NCBI GenBank assembly: GCA_963774305.1
Contig: CAVZEM010000007.1
Span: 1 to 64,000 of the forward strand
DNA length: 64,000 nucleotides
From: DASUPK01 sp963774305
GTDB taxonomy: Bacteria > Actinomycetota > Thermoleophilia > Solirubrobacterales > 70-9
Reading direction: 5' to 3'
The notes beneath the pieces were generated by a model, which saw nothing but the letters and a program-made list of their open reading frames with translations, ran no database searches and was not told the origin of the DNA. Shown in pieces: positions 33,789 to 40,537 of the stretch; the first letter of the stretch is position 1; every line of letters begins with the position of its first letter. The position numbers and the translations under genes are program-made.

Positions 33789-34724
33789 ATGGCGAAGCAG
33801 TCAATCCGAAACCTCGTCACGGACCTCGCCGCGACCCTGCGCGAAGAGGTCCTCCCCCATCTGGGTGCCCACGCCGGGCGCGCGCACTCGGGCTCGGCGG
33901 AGGGCGGGGACGTCACCTTCCAGATCGACGAGCGGGCCGAGGAGCGGATGGAGTCCTTCCTGGCGGAGCGGGCGCCCGAGGTCTCCTTCTACTCCGAGGA
34001 CCGCGGCCTGGTCTCCCCCGCCGGGGACCGGGCGGAGTGGGTGCTGGTCGTCGACCCGATCGACGGCACCCGGCCCGCGCTGGCGGGCCTCGAGTCGTGC
34101 TGCGTCTCGGTGGCCGCGGCGCCCCTTGACACCGAGCCCACGATGGCCGACGTGCAGGTCGGCTGCGTCCTCGAGCTGAAGAGCGGGCAGAGCTTCGTCG
34201 CCGAGCGGGGTGCCGGCCTCGAGCCTGCGGCTCAGCTCTCGGAGAACCACTCACTGGAGCGAATGTTCTGGACCTACGGGTTCCGCGGCCGCCCGGCGCG
34301 GGCGCTCGTGGAGGTGCTGGCGGGCCTGATCGACGCCTCCTCGGTCGGTGGCGGCACCTTCGACCTCGGCTCGGCCACCTTCGACATGACCCGGGTGGTC
34401 ACCGGGCAGCTCGACGCCTACGTCGAGCCCGGGCCGCGGATGATCGACGACGTGCCCGCGATGCGCGCCGAGTTCGAGCGAGTCGGAGACGGGGCGGTGC
34501 TCAACAACTCGCCCTACGACCTGGCGGCGGCGACGATCTGCCTCCAGGAGGCCGGCGCGGTGGTGACCGATGCCTATGGCCAGTCGCTCGCCGAGCGGCC
34601 ACTCCTGGGCTCGAGCCACGAGTTCCAGATGTCCTGCGTGGCCGCGGCGAACGCCGGGCTGCACGCTGCGATCTGCGCCGAGCTCGACGCCGGCATCGAG
34701 CGGCTGCGCGCCGCCTCCTCCTGA
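33789..34724 (+). CDS. Inositol-monophosphatase-family phosphatase
   Basis: 311 residues of the lithium-sensitive phosphatase superfamily. The first metal site is visible as SEDRG (Glu) and the signature VVDPIDGTRPAL near residue 94; the usual C-terminal WDxA motif is YDLAAATICLQEAG. That Tyr-for-Trp change and other differences mean the substrate is not necessarily inositol phosphate. It lies just upstream of the trehalose-type genes; since no otsB is seen, it is a candidate sugar-phosphate phosphatase for that pathway, an inference from position only. Confidence 0.85.
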   Translation: MAKQSIRNLVTDLAATLREEVLPHLGAHAGRAHSGSAEGGDVTFQIDERAEERMESFLAERAPEVSFYSEDRGLVSPAGDRAEWVLVVDPIDGTRPALAGLESCCVSVAAAPLDTEPTMADVQVGCVLELKSGQSFVAERGAGLEPAAQLSENHSLERMFWTYGFRGRPARALVEVLAGLIDASSVGGGTFDLGSATFDMTRVVTGQLDAYVEPGPRMIDDVPAMRAEFERVGDGAVLNNSPYDLAAATICLQEAGAVVTDAYGQSLAERPLLGSSHEFQMSCVAAANAGLHAAICAELDAGIERLRAASS

Positions 34725-34758
34725 CGAGTACTTTTCCGCCCTTGCAAACTCATCAGAC

Positions 34759-34791
34759 GGGTCGCTCCTCGGCTTCGCCTGCGGGGCGCCC
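34759..34791 (+). repeat. Dispersed palindromic repeat, long form
   Basis: Starts CATCAGACGGG and ends CCCTCGCAT like the short copies, but has a longer stem (GGG, bulged T, CGCTCC opposite GGGGCG, CCC) capped by a small GGC-TTC-GCC hairpin. It is intergenic, upstream of treT. Confidence 0.75.
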
Positions 34792-34812
34792 TCGCATAGG
34801 CACGGGGGGCAC

Positions 34813-36057
34813 ATGCTCCAAGAGGTAGCGCTGGGGTCCAAGTCCCTGGCCGACTACACCCACCTGGCCGGCCGCGGCCTGGTCGACGAGATCCGCGAGC
34901 TCGCGGAGAACCTCCAGGGCAAGCGGGTCCTGCACGTCAGCGCGACCGCGTTCGGCGGCGGCGTGTCAGAGATCCTCTACACGCTCGTCCCCCTGATGCG
35001 CGACGTCGGCCTCGACACGCACTGGCAGGTCATCATGGGCCGCGAGGAGTTCTTCAACGCTACGAAGCTCCTCCACAACTCCCTGCAGGGCGACCCGAAC
35101 ACGCTCACCCCCAACCAGTGGGAGCTGTTCGACCACTACAACAAGATGAACGCCGACTCGCTCGAGGGCGAGTGGGACGTGATCATCGTCCACGATCCGC
35201 AGCCGGTCGGGATGCGCCACAACGCGAGCGATCACGGGAAGAACTGGGTCTGGCGCTGCCACATCGACCTCTCCGAGCCGAATCCGGAGCCGATCAGCCG
35301 CCTGCTGCCGCTGATCTCCGAGTACGACATCACTGTCTGGCACCTGGAGCAGTACGTGCCGAAGGGACTCGACGGGCACGGCGGCGTGCGCATCGTCCCC
35401 CCGGCGATCGACCCCCTCTCCCCCAAGAACATGGCGCTCTCCCCCGATGACGCCGCCTTCGTCTGCAACCAGTTCGGCATCGACGTCGACCGGCCGCTGA
35501 TCACCCAGGTCTCCCGCTTCGACCCTTGGAAGGACCCGATCGGCGTGATCGACACCTACCGCCTGGTGACCAAGGAGATCCCGGAGGTGCAGCTCGCCCT
35601 GGTCGGCTCGATGGCCACCGATGACCCGGAGGGCTGGGAGTTCTTCCACCGCACATTCGAATACGCGGGCTCGGACCCGGACATCAAGATCCTCAACAAC
35701 CTCAACAACGTCGGCGCGATCGAGGTCAACGCGTTTCAGTCCCAGTCGGACGTGGTCATGCAGAAGTCGATCCGGGAGGGCTTCGGGCTGACCGTCGCCG
35801 AGTCCCTCTGGAAGGGCAGGCCGACGATCGGGGGCAAGGTGGGCGGCATCCCGCTGCAGATCGTCGACGGGGAGGACGGCTACCTGGTGACCACCCCCGA
35901 GGAGGCCGCCGATCGCGCGATCGGGATCCTCAAGGACCCCGAGCTCGGCCGCAGGGTGGGCCGAGCGGGCAAGGAACGGGTCAGGGAGCGGTTCCTGACG
36001 CCACGCCTGCTGCTCGACTGGCTGCGGATCTTCACGGACCTCGATTCCGGGTCTTGA
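34813..36057 (+). CDS. treT: Trehalose glycosyltransferring synthase, GT4 family
   Basis: Condenses an NDP-glucose with glucose to give trehalose, or runs the reverse. I chose the ATG at 34813 after a G-rich ribosome-binding stretch, giving 414 residues as in characterised TreT; the longer frame enters the previous gene. Features: VLHVSATAFGGGVSEILYTL near the N-terminus with the Gly-rich donor loop, IVHDPQPVGM, WRCHIDLSEPN, QVSRFDPWKDPIGVID and the GT4 signature KSIREGFGLTVAESLWKGRP with the catalytic-type Glu pair. It is 24 bp upstream of a GT20 synthase gene. Confidence 0.92.
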   Translation: MLQEVALGSKSLADYTHLAGRGLVDEIRELAENLQGKRVLHVSATAFGGGVSEILYTLVPLMRDVGLDTHWQVIMGREEFFNATKLLHNSLQGDPNTLTPNQWELFDHYNKMNADSLEGEWDVIIVHDPQPVGMRHNASDHGKNWVWRCHIDLSEPNPEPISRLLPLISEYDITVWHLEQYVPKGLDGHGGVRIVPPAIDPLSPKNMALSPDDAAFVCNQFGIDVDRPLITQVSRFDPWKDPIGVIDTYRLVTKEIPEVQLALVGSMATDDPEGWEFFHRTFEYAGSDPDIKILNNLNNVGAIEVNAFQSQSDVVMQKSIREGFGLTVAESLWKGRPTIGGKVGGIPLQIVDGEDGYLVTTPEEAADRAIGILKDPELGRRVGRAGKERVRERFLTPRLLLDWLRIFTDLDSGS

Positions 36058-36081
36058 ACCCCGCCTGATACAAACGGGGGC

Positions 36082-37548
36082 GTGTCCGAGCACCCTCTGA
36101 CGATCGTCTCGAACCGCGGCCCCGCCGAATTCGGGCGGGACGAGCTGGGAAACCGCGTCGTGCATCGTGGAGGCGGCGGGCTGGTCACGGCGCTCTCGGG
36201 ACTGGTTTCGCATCGCCGTGCCCTCTGGATCGCCTCGGCGATGACCGAAGAGGACGTGGTCGTCGCCAGCGAGAGCGAAGGGCCGGTGACGATCGAGCTC
36301 GACGGGATCTCCTACGACGTGCAGATGGTCGCCTCCAACCCCTCGGCGTACGACCGCTTCTACAGCGTGATCGCCAACCCGATCCTCTGGTTCATCCAGC
36401 ACTACCTCTGGGACCTCTCCAACGCGCCGGATATTCGCCAGGCCGAGGTGGACGCATGGGAGGAGGGCTACAAGGTCGTGAACGACGACATCGCCGACTG
36501 CGTGATCCGGGCGATCGACGGCCAGGAGAGCCCGGTCGTGATGCTCCACGACTACCACCTCTACACCTCCCCCGGCCTGATCCGCAAGGCGCGGCCGGAC
36601 GCCTTCCTCCACTACTTCGTCCACATCCCCTGGTCCCAGCCGGACTCGTGGCGGATCCTCCCCAACCGCTGGCGGGAGGAGATCTACCTGAGCATGCTCT
36701 CCAACGACATCATCGGCTTCCACACCACCGCCTACTGCCGGAACTTCCTGCAGTGCTGCCGGGAGCTGATGGAGCTGGACACCGACTACGACCGGATGGC
36801 GGTCACGTACGAGGGGCGTGAGATCTGGGTCAGGGCGTATCCGCTCTCGATCGACACCCAGCGACTCTACCGCGCGGCCGAGTCCGCGGACGTGGCCTTC
36901 TACGAGAAGGAGTTGCTGCGCCGCCGACGCGACCACCTGATCATCCGCGTCGACCGCGCGGACCTCTCCAAGAACGTGTTGCGCGGCTTCACCGCCTTCG
37001 ATGTCTTCCTGGAGCAGCACCCGGAGTTCCGCGAGAAGGTCACCTTCATCGCGCACCTGCAGCCCTCGCGCCAGGACGTCCCCGAGTACGCCGAGTACCT
37101 GGAGCGGATCGAGGCGCTGGTCGCCGTCGTCAACCACCGGCACGGGACCACCGACTGGATGCCGATCGACCTGCGGATCTACGAGAACTTCCACGAGGCG
37201 GTCGCGCGCTACAAGCACTTCGACCTGCTGATGGTCAACTCGCTCTTCGACGGGATGAACCTGGTCGCCAAGGAGGCACCGGCGGTCAACACCCGCGACG
37301 GTGTCGTGATGCTCTCCGAGAACACGGGCGCCCATGAGGAGCTCGGCGACTGCACCCTCTCGGTCAACCCGTTCGACATCCAGGAGCAGGCCGACGGGAT
37401 CCACCGCGCCCTCATCATGGAGCCCGAGGAGCGCGCGCTGCGCGCCCGCCGCCTCAAGGAGATCATCACCGAGCGCGACCCGGGCGACTGGGTCGACGAG
37501 CAGATGGACGACATCCGCGCGAAGCGGGCGCCGGCAGAGGTCGGCTGA
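36082..37548 (+). CDS. otsA: GT20 family trehalose-6-phosphate synthase-like protein
   Basis: 488 residues resembling OtsA. Recognisable are TIVSNRGPAEF and GGLVTALSGL (N-terminal donor loop), HDYHLYTSPGLIRK, YFVHIPW and NSLFDGMNLVAKEAPAV. The conserved RLDYxKG phosphate-binding segment is altered to RADLSKN, keeping Asp and Lys but not Tyr or Gly, so it belongs to a divergent subgroup and its exact product should be treated as unproven. It is adjacent to treT, and no trehalose-phosphate phosphatase of the OtsB type is visible. Confidence 0.85.
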   Translation: MSEHPLTIVSNRGPAEFGRDELGNRVVHRGGGGLVTALSGLVSHRRALWIASAMTEEDVVVASESEGPVTIELDGISYDVQMVASNPSAYDRFYSVIANPILWFIQHYLWDLSNAPDIRQAEVDAWEEGYKVVNDDIADCVIRAIDGQESPVVMLHDYHLYTSPGLIRKARPDAFLHYFVHIPWSQPDSWRILPNRWREEIYLSMLSNDIIGFHTTAYCRNFLQCCRELMELDTDYDRMAVTYEGREIWVRAYPLSIDTQRLYRAAESADVAFYEKELLRRRRDHLIIRVDRADLSKNVLRGFTAFDVFLEQHPEFREKVTFIAHLQPSRQDVPEYAEYLERIEALVAVVNHRHGTTDWMPIDLRIYENFHEAVARYKHFDLLMVNSLFDGMNLVAKEAPAVNTRDGVVMLSENTGAHEELGDCTLSVNPFDIQEQADGIHRALIMEPEERALRARRLKEIITERDPGDWVDEQMDDIRAKRAPAEVG

Positions 37549-37572
37549 GCCCGCCGTCGAGACGGTCGCAGG

Positions 37573-37953
37573 CTAACGTTCAAAGCGAAACTCGCCCGGC
37601 CTGGGCGGCGGGACGAAGGAGTAGGCCGGCGGCAGCGCATATGGAGGCGGCGCCGGGGCGGGTCTTCGCTCACCCTGGTGAGGCCGGTGATGGCGGTGTG
37701 GGTGCGAATGCTCCGGTTGCGGGTGAGCGTGCTCCCGGGTGAGCAACCGATGGTGTGCTCGATGGGGCGGCGATCCAACAGCTGGAGGCGTGAGCGGCGC
37801 ACTCGTCGCAGGATGGGTCAGACCGACGTCCGCCGGGACCGGGGGTGGCGCGTCGCTGCCCAGCAGGGCGGGCAGCGAGACGATTCCGGCGATCGCCGTG
37901 GCCACGACCGCGGCGACGCGTCCCACGCTTGCCCATCTGATCTGCCTGGCCAC
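37573..37953 (-). CDS. Putative membrane-anchored His/Pro-rich protein
   Basis: 126 residues from a GTG start, filling most of the 477-bp space between the GT20 gene and rpsF. After a basic start comes one hydrophobic helix (VAAVVATAIAGIVSLPALLG), then a low-complexity extracytoplasmic tail rich in Pro and with eleven His in about 33 residues (for example HPQPEHSHPHRHHRPH). The His cluster could bind metal. No family recognised. No convincing promoter or ribosome-binding site is seen, so it may be a spurious open frame; codon use is compatible with coding. Confidence 0.5.
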   Translation of the reverse strand: MARQIRWASVGRVAAVVATAIAGIVSLPALLGSDAPPPVPADVGLTHPATSAPLTPPAVGSPPHRAHHRLLTREHAHPQPEHSHPHRHHRPHQGERRPAPAPPPYALPPAYSFVPPPRPGEFRFER

Positions 37954-38008
37954 TCACCGGTGAGTGCCATGGGCGTCCGTTTCGCCCCGGCCTTGCGGCT
38001 CGATGGCC

Positions 38009-38014
38009 TATAGT
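38009..38014 (+). promoter_or_regulatory. -10 box TATAGT before rpsF
   Basis: TATAGT ends 11 nt before the GTG of rpsF. There is no ribosome-binding site in the short leader, so initiation is leaderless or nearly so. Confidence 0.45.
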
Positions 38015-38025
38015 CGCGCGTCGCT

Positions 38026-38427
38026 GTGAACCGCCATTACGAACTCGTACTGATGCTCGACCCCGAGGCGGCCGACGAGGCTCGCGAGAAGGTCGCGGGC
38101 GACGTCCGCCAGCAGATCGAGGGCGCGGGCACGCTCGACCGCGCGGACGTCTGGGGCATGCGCAAGCTCGCCTACGAGATCAAGCTGCGGAACGAGGCCG
38201 ACTACCGCTTCTACCGCTTCCAGGGCGAGCCGCAGCTGCTCGAGAGCCTGGATCACAGCCTGAAGATCACCGACGGCGTGCTGCGCTTCCGGATCTTCAA
38301 GGTGGATCCCGAGGCGCCCGCGAACCCGCCGCCCGCGATCGAGCGGCCCATGACGGTCGGCGACGGTCGGCCCGACCGAGACGATCGCCCGCGGCGCCCG
38401 CGTCGCGACGACCGCGACTCTGACTAG
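38026..38427 (+). CDS. rpsF: Ribosomal protein S6
   Basis: Binds S18 and 16S rRNA in the 30S platform. The GTG start gives MNRHYELVLMLDP, the usual opening, with WGMRKLAYEIKLRNEADY and the final strand segment RFRIFKVD. The 133-residue length includes a charged, Arg/Asp-rich C-terminal extension (about 30 residues beyond the S6 fold) that is common in actinobacteria. Gene order with ssb, rpsR and rplI is the conserved one. A palindromic repeat begins at its stop codon. Confidence 0.96.
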   Translation: MNRHYELVLMLDPEAADEAREKVAGDVRQQIEGAGTLDRADVWGMRKLAYEIKLRNEADYRFYRFQGEPQLLESLDHSLKITDGVLRFRIFKVDPEAPANPPPAIERPMTVGDGRPDRDDRPRRPRRDDRDSD

Positions 38428-38429
38428 AC

Positions 38430-38460
38430 GGGTTGCTCCTCGCTTCGCTGCGGAGCACCC
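38430..38460 (+). repeat. Dispersed palindromic repeat, long form
   Basis: Same outline as the copy at 34759 with compensating changes: stem TGCTCC opposite GGAGCA here against CGCTCC opposite GGGGCG there. Its left flank includes the rpsF stop codon (TAGACGGG), its right end is CCCTCGCA. Confidence 0.75.
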
Positions 38461-38577
38461 TCGCACCACGCAGCTCAGAGCCGCAGTTTCCGGCCTTTCT
38501 TCCCCACCAGGGGGAGAACCCGCCGTGCGGCAACCTAAGATCGATGTTCGGAATCGAAAGGAAGAGGAGCTGATCCA

Positions 38578-39045
38578 GTGGCCGCGAGCAACATGAACGT
38601 AGTCGTCATCACCGGAAACCTGACCAAGGATCCAGAGCTGCGCTCGACCCCGAGCGGGACCTCTGTCTGCAAGCTTCGCGTGGCCGTCAACAGCCGCCGC
38701 AAGGACGGTCAGAGCGGCGAGTGGGTCGACAAGCCCAACTACTTCGACGTCACCGTCTGGGGCGCGCAGGGCGAGAACTGCGCCAACTACCTCTCCAAGG
38801 GCCGCCCGGTCGCGGTCGACGGTCGCCTGGACTGGCGCGAATGGGAGGCTCAGGACGGCTCCAAGCGCCAGGCGGTCGAGATCATCGCCAACAGCGTCCA
38901 GTTCCTGGGCTCACGCTCCGACAACGCAGGTGGCGGCGGCAACGGCACCTTCCAGCCGAGCTCCGATGTGCCGGCCGACACCTCGGACTTCGAGGGCGCT
39001 ACCGTCAGCTCGGGTGGCGGCTCGGACGACGACATTCCGTTCTAG
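38578..39045 (+). CDS. ssb: Single-stranded DNA-binding protein
   Basis: Coats single-stranded DNA during replication and repair. The OB fold covers residues about 1-115 (NVVVITGNLTKDPELRSTPS, YFDVTVWGAQGENCANYLSKG, VDGRLDWREWE). A flexible Gly-rich linker follows and the protein ends in DDDIPF, the acidic tip that recruits partner proteins. 155 residues. The GTG start has AAGAGGAG 10 nt upstream, one of the clearer ribosome-binding sites in the window. Confidence 0.97.
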   Translation: MAASNMNVVVITGNLTKDPELRSTPSGTSVCKLRVAVNSRRKDGQSGEWVDKPNYFDVTVWGAQGENCANYLSKGRPVAVDGRLDWREWEAQDGSKRQAVEIIANSVQFLGSRSDNAGGGGNGTFQPSSDVPADTSDFEGATVSSGGGSDDDIPF

Positions 39046-39072
39046 GGCGGGCGGGTCTCGGCGAGTCTCCGG

Positions 39073-39177
39073 CTAGGCGCCGAATGCCCTGGCCGCTGTC
39101 AGGAACATCAGGACGGCGATCGCCAAGCACGTGCTTCCCGCGAGTCGCGCCGACATGGGTATTGGTCCACGTTCCAT
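39073..39177 (-). CDS. Possible 34-aa single-helix membrane peptide
   Basis: In the 578-bp gap between ssb and rpsR a minus-strand frame encodes 34 residues (or 27 from an inner ATG at 39156) dominated by one hydrophobic stretch, STCLAIAVLMFLTAARAF. No ribosome-binding site or good -10 is seen. The rest of the gap (39178-39606) shows nothing I can support. Confidence 0.3.
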   Translation of the reverse strand: MERGPIPMSARLAGSTCLAIAVLMFLTAARAFGA

Positions 39178-39607
39178 GGGAGTCAAATCGGCCCGTGCGC
39201 TTGCCGAAGCTCCGTGCTGCCCACCGGGGCGAATTGCGGACGATTACGGAAGCGAAACGCCACAAGTCAATTGCGTCCGTAGTTCCAGGCAGGCGCTCCC
39301 CGTAATCCCCTCGGACGGGCGAATGCCCACTCGAGACGATCGTCCCGAGTATGAATTTCTCCGTCGACGAGCAGATCGAGCAGCGTTGGTCCCCAATGGC
39401 TCCGGTGGATGCAGGCTCTGCGCAGCAGGCGGTGGCGCGTCGCGCCGTGGGCTGCGGGCCTTTATCGCGCGCGGCCGGCTGAGACCCTCACTGCCGCGCA
39501 TGAGCTTTTCCGGGTTCCGCCCTGGGGACCGCCGATCTCCGTCTCCGTCGGTGGGGCGTAGGACGAGAGCTCCAGAGCCGGCAAGGCCCCGCGGATGCGC
39601 CCACCGC

Positions 39608-39613
39608 TACCAT
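39608..39613 (+). promoter_or_regulatory. -10 box TACCAT before rpsR
   Basis: TACCAT ends 10 nt before the GTG at 39624. It implies that rpsR, rplI and perhaps dnaB can be transcribed separately from rpsF-ssb. Confidence 0.4.
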
Positions 39614-39623
39614 TCCCGCCTTC

Positions 39624-39893
39624 GTGGCTCGACAGCAACGACAGCAGACACCCACCGGCGGCCGCAGGCGCCGCGGACTGACCGATCGCGGTCGGCCGCG
39701 GAAGTACACGCGCCTCAACGTCGAGCAGATCGACTACAAGGACCTGAACCTGCTGCGGCGGTTCATCTCCGACCGCGGCAAGACCCGGTCACGCCGCGTC
39801 ACCGGCCTCTCCCGGAAGCACCAGCAGCAGCTCGCGCTGGCCGTGAAGCGCGCCCGCGAGCTCGCCCTGCTGCCGTACGTCGGCGAGCGCTAG
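39624..39893 (+). CDS. rpsR: Ribosomal protein S18
   Basis: Small-subunit protein pairing with S6. The 89-residue product contains the family core YTRLNVEQIDYKDLNLLRRF and ends with RKHQQQLALAVKRARELALL, the RNA-binding helix. The N-terminus is Arg/Gln-rich. There are no CxxC zinc ligands, so this is a zinc-independent form. GTG start; rplI follows after 14 bp. Confidence 0.96.
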   Translation: MARQQRQQTPTGGRRRRGLTDRGRPRKYTRLNVEQIDYKDLNLLRRFISDRGKTRSRRVTGLSRKHQQQLALAVKRARELALLPYVGER

Positions 39894-39907
39894 TAGATGA
39901 ACATCTG

Positions 39908-40363
39908 ATGGCCCAGGCAGTTCTGCTCAAGGACGTGGAGGGCCTCGGTGAGGCCGGCTCGGCGATCGACGTCTCGCCCGGTTACCTTCGCAACTACCTC
40001 GTCCCGCGCAAGCTGGCGCAGCCCGCCACCAAGGGCGCGCTCGAGGAGGCCCAGCGCAAGCGCGAGCGCGCCGCCGAGGCCGAGAAGCAGGCCGCCGAGC
40101 GCGCCGGCGAGACCTCCGCGCTGCTCGGCAAGACCGTGCTGACCATCAATCACCGCGCCGGGGAGGACGGCAAGCTCTTCGGCTCCGTCACCTCCGCCGA
40201 GATCGCCGAGGCGATCCAGGCGGCGCGCGGCATCAAGGTCGACCGCAAGAAGATCCGCCTCGAGGAGCCGATCCGCGAGACCGGCACCTTCATGGTCGAG
40301 ATCGAGGTCGGCGGCGGTGTCACGGCGTCGGTCAAGACGATCGTCGCCGAGGCGAAGGAATAG
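39908..40363 (+). CDS. rplI: Ribosomal protein L9
   Basis: 151 residues from the ATG at 39908; longer readings of the frame run through rpsR out of its frame and are not real. N-terminal domain MAQAVLLKDVEGLGEAGSAI and GYLRNYLVPRKLA bind 23S rRNA, followed by a long charged helix (ALEEAQRKRERAAEAEKQAA) and the C-terminal domain with GKLFGSVTSAEIAEAI. A good terminator hairpin follows. Confidence 0.95.
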   Translation: MAQAVLLKDVEGLGEAGSAIDVSPGYLRNYLVPRKLAQPATKGALEEAQRKRERAAEAEKQAAERAGETSALLGKTVLTINHRAGEDGKLFGSVTSAEIAEAIQAARGIKVDRKKIRLEEPIRETGTFMVEIEVGGGVTASVKTIVAEAKE

Positions 40364-40373
40364 AGGCGCAAAT

Positions 40374-40413
40374 AGCCCGAACTCGCCTGCGGCGAGGGAC
40401 GGGCTGTGATTTT
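40374..40413 (+). terminator. Rho-independent terminator after rplI
   Basis: AGCCCG (40374-40379) pairs with CGGGCT (40400-40405), and CTCGCC with GGCGAG inside it around a TGC loop. The stem is followed closely by TTTT at 40410-40413, one of the few T-runs in the window. Confidence 0.7.
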
Positions 40414-40537
40414 CTAGCCAGGCTCGCGCGGATTTAGTTCCACTCGGGGCACAAGGGAATCCGCCGGGCCCGTATCCAGACTGGAGAGAGACTCGGCCGC
40501 CCGGTCGAGCGATTCCCTGCCGCAAACCGAGGAGCAG

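Noticed and set aside
39351..39482. 43-codon plus-strand frame starting MNFSVDEQIEQRW in the ssb-rpsR gap
   Set aside because: No ribosome-binding site, no -10 at leaderless distance, no recognisable feature; indistinguishable from chance.
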